Shown: one piece after another, positions 60,136-64,000 of the stretch
Numbering within the stretch: the stretch's first letter is position 1
Layout: the number at the start of each line of letters is the position of its first letter
Assembly: GCA_038210495.1 (NCBI GenBank)
Contig: JBBQWR010000015.1
Span: forward strand, 1-64,000
DNA length: 64,000 nucleotides
Source: JBBQWR01 sp038210495
GTDB lineage: Bacteria > Planctomycetota > Planctomycetia > Pirellulales > DATAWG01
Direction of reading: 5' to 3'
Position numbers and translations under genes: made by a program
Notes under the pieces: model-generated
The model's database searches: none
What the model was told of the DNA's origin: nothing
Seen by the model: only the letters and a program-made list of their open reading frames with translations

Positions 60136-62166
60136 ATGAATGAGCCGACTCGCCGCTGGACTTGGCATGCCCTGGCAGGCTTCTTAATTCTCGGCCCGCT
60201 AACTTCGCTGGCGGCCGATCCTGGGCTCGGTTGGCGAGGCGACGGGACGGGAAAGTATCCAAGCGCAACGCCACCGACGACGTGGTCGAGAACAAGCTCG
60301 GCCGTCAAGCCACTGCGGTTTTCGGCTGAGATTCCCTCGGCCGCCGATGCCGGCGCCTCAATGGCGGACGGCGTGATTCGAGACTGGCTTATCCTTGGTC
60401 CACTTCCCTTGGCGCAGGGAGAGGGAAGTGAACGTAGCGCGCTTCCCGACGAGGGCGCCCTGGCGCCGACCGTGGGACAAACGGCCGGGGCGCAGCGATG
60501 GCGAAAGGTAACGCTTGACTCGGCCTATCTGGATTTCACGCGACTGGTCGAGAAGCCAGAAGATGAACATCTCGTTGCCTTTGCCTTCACAAATGTCTAT
60601 TCACCGACGGGGGGGAAATTCCGTCTCAACCTGACGACGGTCGGTCACGCGCGCCTTTGGATCAATGGCAAGCCGCCGGCGGCCATGGGAAAACGCGTGC
60701 TCTTCGACTTGGTCAAAGGCTGGAATCGGCTGCTGCTGAGAGTTTCGCCCGGCGAGAAGGATTGGTATGCCGTCCCGGTGATTCAAGGACAAGGCGAATG
60801 TAAATACGAACAGAGCGGCATTGCGTGGCGGGCGTCTCTGCCGGGCGTTGCGCCGGCCTTTTACGGAGGTGGAATGGGAGCGGGAGCGCCAGTGATCGTA
60901 GGCGATAAAATATATCTTCTCAGCGAGCCGCACGATTTAATCTGCGTCGAAGAGAGGTCCGGTCGCGTGCTATGGATCCGCCGAGCCAGCTATTTCGAGG
61001 CAGCCACGGACGAGGAGAAAAAGAGTCCGGAATACTTCGACGCTCAAGCCCTGGCGACTAAAATCGACGCTGTCAACGCAGTGTTTGTCTCGGGTACGGC
61101 GTCGGCGCAGCAGCTCGAAGAACGAGGCAAGCTAGAAGCGGGCCTCCGCAAGGCAATGAAACAGATCGACAAAGCAAAATACGCCAACCAGGCCGTTCCC
61201 GATGTGGGTTTCTCCGGATTTACTCCGGTGACGGACGGACATTTCATTTACACGTGGTTCGGCGACGGCGTGAGCGCGTGCTTTTCGCTCGACGGCGAGC
61301 GGAAATGGATCCACGTCGATCAGCGGTTAGCCATCGAACACGGCTTCTCGTCCTCGCCGATATTGGCCGGCGGAAAATTTATCGTCTTCATGCGCGACTT
61401 AATCGCGATGGATTGCGCCGATGGGAAAGTGGCTTGGGAGACCCCAATCGTGAGCGCCGACGGATTGAACCCCGGCAATTTCATTCACGGCTCTTTAGTC
61501 GCGGCGCGAATCGGCGACACCGAGATCATTCTGTTGGGCAACGGCACGATCGTCCGTGTGTCCGACGGAAAAATACTCTGGCAAGCGGACAGCGATAACC
61601 AAGCCGTTCCTACACCGGTAGTCGATGGCCGGACTGTTTTTCACGTGACTCATGGCAATGCCGACCTAACCATCCGCGAACTTCCCAATCGGCTTGTCGA
61701 TCCGCTTAAACTGTCGACTCGGACCATCTCGATCGATCTTTCGTCGTTTCCCAAGCACTATCTGCCCTGGCATCTCTCATCCCCGCTCGTCCATGAGGGA
61801 CTGGCTTATATGGTAAATAATGCCGGCGTGCTGACAGTAATCGACATCGCCGATGGAAAGACCATCTATCAGAAGATGCTGGATTTGGACGTATTTCAAG
61901 ATCACAACGAAGGGGCGGCGCGCGGGGTCGGGGCGAGTCCGATCCTCGCCGGCAAGCACATTTACATCCTCGGCAACAGCGGCGCGACGCTCGTCATTGA
62001 TCCCGGCCGAACCTATCGACAACTGGCAAAAAACAAGATCGAAAGCATCACGATGCTTGGCCACTGGTCTGAACGACATGAGCGGTTCGTCGCCAATCCG
62101 GTCGCTGACGGCAACCGATTGTATATCCGTGGCGAAGACTGCTTATACGCGATCGGCCCGCCATAG
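60136..62166 (+). CDS. Secreted PQQ-like beta-propeller protein
   Basis: 676 residues. Signal peptide WHALAGFLILGPLTSLAAD, an N-terminal domain with a beta-jelly-roll look (FRLNLTTVGHARLWINGKPP), and a C-terminal PQQ-type propeller with repeats such as LICVEERSGRVLWIRRAS, AMDCADGKVAWETP and TVIDIADGKTIYQKML. No PQQ-binding residues of the dehydrogenases are obvious, so it is more like the BamB-type or planctomycete outer-surface propellers. The ATG at 60136 is preferred to the codon at 60109. It starts beside the decayed mobile region. Confidence 0.85.
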   Translation: MNEPTRRWTWHALAGFLILGPLTSLAADPGLGWRGDGTGKYPSATPPTTWSRTSSAVKPLRFSAEIPSAADAGASMADGVIRDWLILGPLPLAQGEGSERSALPDEGALAPTVGQTAGAQRWRKVTLDSAYLDFTRLVEKPEDEHLVAFAFTNVYSPTGGKFRLNLTTVGHARLWINGKPPAAMGKRVLFDLVKGWNRLLLRVSPGEKDWYAVPVIQGQGECKYEQSGIAWRASLPGVAPAFYGGGMGAGAPVIVGDKIYLLSEPHDLICVEERSGRVLWIRRASYFEAATDEEKKSPEYFDAQALATKIDAVNAVFVSGTASAQQLEERGKLEAGLRKAMKQIDKAKYANQAVPDVGFSGFTPVTDGHFIYTWFGDGVSACFSLDGERKWIHVDQRLAIEHGFSSSPILAGGKFIVFMRDLIAMDCADGKVAWETPIVSADGLNPGNFIHGSLVAARIGDTEIILLGNGTIVRVSDGKILWQADSDNQAVPTPVVDGRTVFHVTHGNADLTIRELPNRLVDPLKLSTRTISIDLSSFPKHYLPWHLSSPLVHEGLAYMVNNAGVLTVIDIADGKTIYQKMLDLDVFQDHNEGAARGVGASPILAGKHIYILGNSGATLVIDPGRTYRQLAKNKIESITMLGHWSERHERFVANPVADGNRLYIRGEDCLYAIGPP

Positions 62167-62770
62167 TCGCCGCCGTCACGGTAGGCGATGTCGCCAATGG
62201 CGCACCCGCGGTCGGCTAGCTCAGAGATGATGGCATCGATCGCGTGCATCATCGCTCTGTTTACCACCAGCTATTCATTGGCGAACGCGAACCGCCGGGG
62301 ATGGTCGTCGCAGCGGCGGTTCACGTCGGTACTGATCCCGGTGTACAGCGAGCCACCGCTGCACCGAATGATTTTCACGAACCAAGCGTGCACATGCCCC
62401 GCCAGAACCGAGAGGTGCAAAAGCATCGCCCAACGTCGCGTCTCGGCATCAACGTCAATCGCGCTTACCGGCTGGGTGGGCGAGGACGAGGAACCGGCTT
62501 GAAATGAGTCGCCAGCTAGCAAGTTTGTCTTCGCCTGGGAATATTCGTCATCGGTGATCCCACCCGATAGATGAAGCGCCCTTAGTTTTGGAGTTCGTCT
62601 GCAAGTGGCATGTCGCAAATCCCCTGGAAGCGAGTGGTTGGCGATATGCTAATTGGATCGCCGGCGGCGGTCGACAAATTCGCGCGGCGATCGACGTCCG
62701 CGGTCTCAACCGAGTTGTGGTTTCAGGTACGCTTTCTACCGTCAAGTGGACCGTTCGATAGGTTGCCGAT
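62167..62770. other. Intergenic region with gene remnants
   Basis: The only recognisable content is a minus-strand chimeric frame (62271-62618). The rest shows no gene. Confidence 0.5.
62271..62618 (-). pseudogene. Chimeric SHOCT/DUF4870 - GIY-YIG remnant
   Basis: A 115-codon frame begins with a SHOCT-like motif (LHLSGGITDDEYSQAKTNLL), continues with the first helix of DUF4870 (RRWAMLLHLSVLAG) and then joins, without a break, a GIY-YIG nuclease start (WFVKIIRCSGGSLYTGISTDV, NRRC). The DUF4870 membrane part and the rest of the GIY-YIG domain are missing, so two unrelated gene starts have been fused and truncated. It is unlikely to work. Confidence 0.55.
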
Positions 62771-64000
62771 TCACACGAGCTCCACGGTTTGTCCCATGTG
62801 CGGGACAAGCGTCTTCCAGCCGCGAGTCTTCGTGAGCTCCGCGGCCAACGCCGTGGCCGAGGGAAGTTCGCCGTGCGTCAAGTAGGTCTGTCGTGGCGGC
62901 GGAAGCGGCGCGAGCCAACGCAACAGTTCGCTGCGGTCGGCGTGGCCGCTAAGCGCGGGGATCTGAACGACGGCCGCGCGAATCGGCACGTCGCGGCCGA
63001 ACATTTTTAGCGTGGTTGCTCCATCGGCCAAATCCCGGCCGCGAGTGCCCTCGGCCATGAAACCGCCGAGCATGATCGTGTTTCGCGAATCGCCGGCCCG
63101 CTGTTGCACGTGATGTAAAATACGGCCGCCGGTGAGCATGCCGGCCGATGAGATAATCACCGCTGGACCGACGACTTGGTTAATCTGCTTCGACTCGGTG
63201 ACGGTGCGAGTCAAATGCACGTTGCGGCCATCGAGGGCGCCGTGCGGGCCAGTCAATTCGTCGATCGCGATCTCATGCTCTGATGCGTGCGTGGCGTAGA
63301 TGTTCGTGGCATTGACGGCCATCGGACTGTCGAGATAAATCGGCAGTTCCGGCAGCCGCTGTTGCGCAATCAACTCGTTCAGCAAATAGATCAACTGCTG
63401 CGACCGGCCAACGGCAAACGCGGCGACGAGCATCACGCCTCCCCGAGCGATCGCCGCGAGCATCACTTCGCAAAGCTGATCGAGGACACTGCCCGGCGGA
63501 TGATCGCGATCGCCGTAGGTGCTTTCGCAAATCAAATAGTCGCAGGCCGGCGGTGGCGTCGGGTCGTGATACAGCGGCGCATGGTAACGACCGACGTCGC
63601 CGGAAAATAGGATTCGCTGCGGCGGCGTGGCGGCCCGAATTTCCGTTTCGATCATCGCCGCGCCCAGCAGATGGCCGTCTTCGTGGTAGCGCGTCCAAAC
63701 CGTTCCCGCCGGATTGAACCAGACGTTGTACGGCACGGGCTTCAGCAGCATCAGCGCATGATCCACGTCCTTGGCGTCGTACAGCGGCAGCGCGGGCGTA
63801 TGCTTGGAAAAGCCCTTTTGGTTCGCGTAGTCCGTATCGTCCTCTTGGTTCTTGGCGCAGTCTTGCAGAATTAGCCGGGCCAATTCGACGGTAGCCGGCG
63901 TGCAATAGACGGGCTTGCAATAGCCGTCGCGCACGAATCGCGGCAGATAACCGACGTGATCCACATGGGCGTGCGTGAGCACGACCGCGTCGACGCTTGA
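62771..64000 (-). CDS. MBL-fold beta-CASP RNA-processing exonuclease (5' part outside window)
   Basis: The visible 409 residues are the C-terminal part; the gene runs past the window edge. The metallo-beta-lactamase zinc motif is LTHAHVDHVGYLPR, the second Asp lies in RILFSGDVGRYH, and the beta-CASP domain (YLLNELIAQQRLPELPIYLD) is followed by the RMMBL-type end with ALSGHADRSELLRW and LTHGE. CPSF73-like enzymes of this type cut or trim RNA. Length and motifs suggest a full, working gene. Confidence 0.9.
   Translation of the reverse strand, partial: SSVDAVVLTHAHVDHVGYLPRFVRDGYCKPVYCTPATVELARLILQDCAKNQEDDTDYANQKGFSKHTPALPLYDAKDVDHALMLLKPVPYNVWFNPAGTVWTRYHEDGHLLGAAMIETEIRAATPPQRILFSGDVGRYHAPLYHDPTPPPACDYLICESTYGDRDHPPGSVLDQLCEVMLAAIARGGVMLVAAFAVGRSQQLIYLLNELIAQQRLPELPIYLDSPMAVNATNIYATHASEHEIAIDELTGPHGALDGRNVHLTRTVTESKQINQVVGPAVIISSAGMLTGGRILHHVQQRAGDSRNTIMLGGFMAEGTRGRDLADGATTLKMFGRDVPIRAAVVQIPALSGHADRSELLRWLAPLPPPRQTYLTHGELPSATALAAELTKTRGWKTLVPHMGQTVELV

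Overview
The window is GC-rich and comes from the chromosome of a planctomycete, most likely near the order Pirellulales. The evidence is the gene set: three DUF1559 proteins with prepilin-type N-termini, a DUF1549/DUF1553 gene overlapping a DUF1501 gene, a PEP-CTERM protein, a DUF1802 protein, a Tat-type Gfo/Idh/MocA oxidoreductase and an archaeal-type prolyl-tRNA synthetase. Shine-Dalgarno sequences are often weak or absent. KdsB and a GmhA-like isomerase fit a cell with an LPS-like outer membrane.

Layout. 1-883: repeat-rich leader with a run of hairpins ending in a strong intrinsic terminator. 0.9-9.8 kb: thiC, an MFS transporter, a GmhA-like isomerase with a ROK kinase, dapB and thrC (aspartate-family amino acids), and an HtrA/DegP-like protease. 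10-14 kb: a Dabb protein and a tssE-tssF-tssG operon for a type VI secretion baseplate. 14-27.3 kb: Nudix hydrolase, thioesterase, bioA preceded by an internally deleted SAM-hydrolase remnant, DUF1802, two tandem DUF1559 pseudopilins, a ThiF-like enzyme coupled to a GH2-like protein, an ABM-domain protein, a PEP-CTERM protein, a lipoprotein, a third DUF1559 protein, a PurE-like protein without catalytic histidines, and Sua5. 27.7-32.4 kb: DUF1549/DUF1501 pair and a receiver-like protein. 32.6-33.65 kb: tRNA-Ser(CGA) next to a truncated tyrosine integrase and a frameshifted transposase remnant. 33.7-39.4 kb: envelope glycan cluster (sulfotransferase, GT2 glycosyltransferase, membrane protein fused to a FG-GAP propeller). 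39.6-52.1 kb: rsmG, kdsB, glmS, a DUF11 surface protein, a zinc-ribbon membrane protein, a Wza-like exporter, a TPR protein and an oxidoreductase. 52.2-58 kb: hypothetical gene, broken vapBC, nucleotidyltransferase tail, proS, an active-site-less ketoacyl synthase, and a secretin-N-domain-like protein. 58-60.1 kb: decayed mobile DNA. 60.1-64 kb: PQQ-propeller protein, a chimeric SHOCT/GIY-YIG remnant, and a beta-CASP metallo-beta-lactamase nuclease running off the window.

Two themes stand out. First, at least five families of short inverted-repeat elements sit between genes, several placed so that the repeat itself supplies the stop codon of the neighbouring gene. Second, there are many degenerate or repurposed relatives of enzymes (PurE-like, FabF-like, GH2-like, ROK without its zinc cysteines) and gene remnants (SAM hydrolase, integrases, transposase, VapC, nucleotidyltransferase, GIY-YIG). 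No CRISPR array, rRNA or complete prophage was seen. No complete, clearly undescribed system was found; the best candidates for new biology are the hairpin run at 1-480, the ThiF/GH2-like pair and the repeat families.
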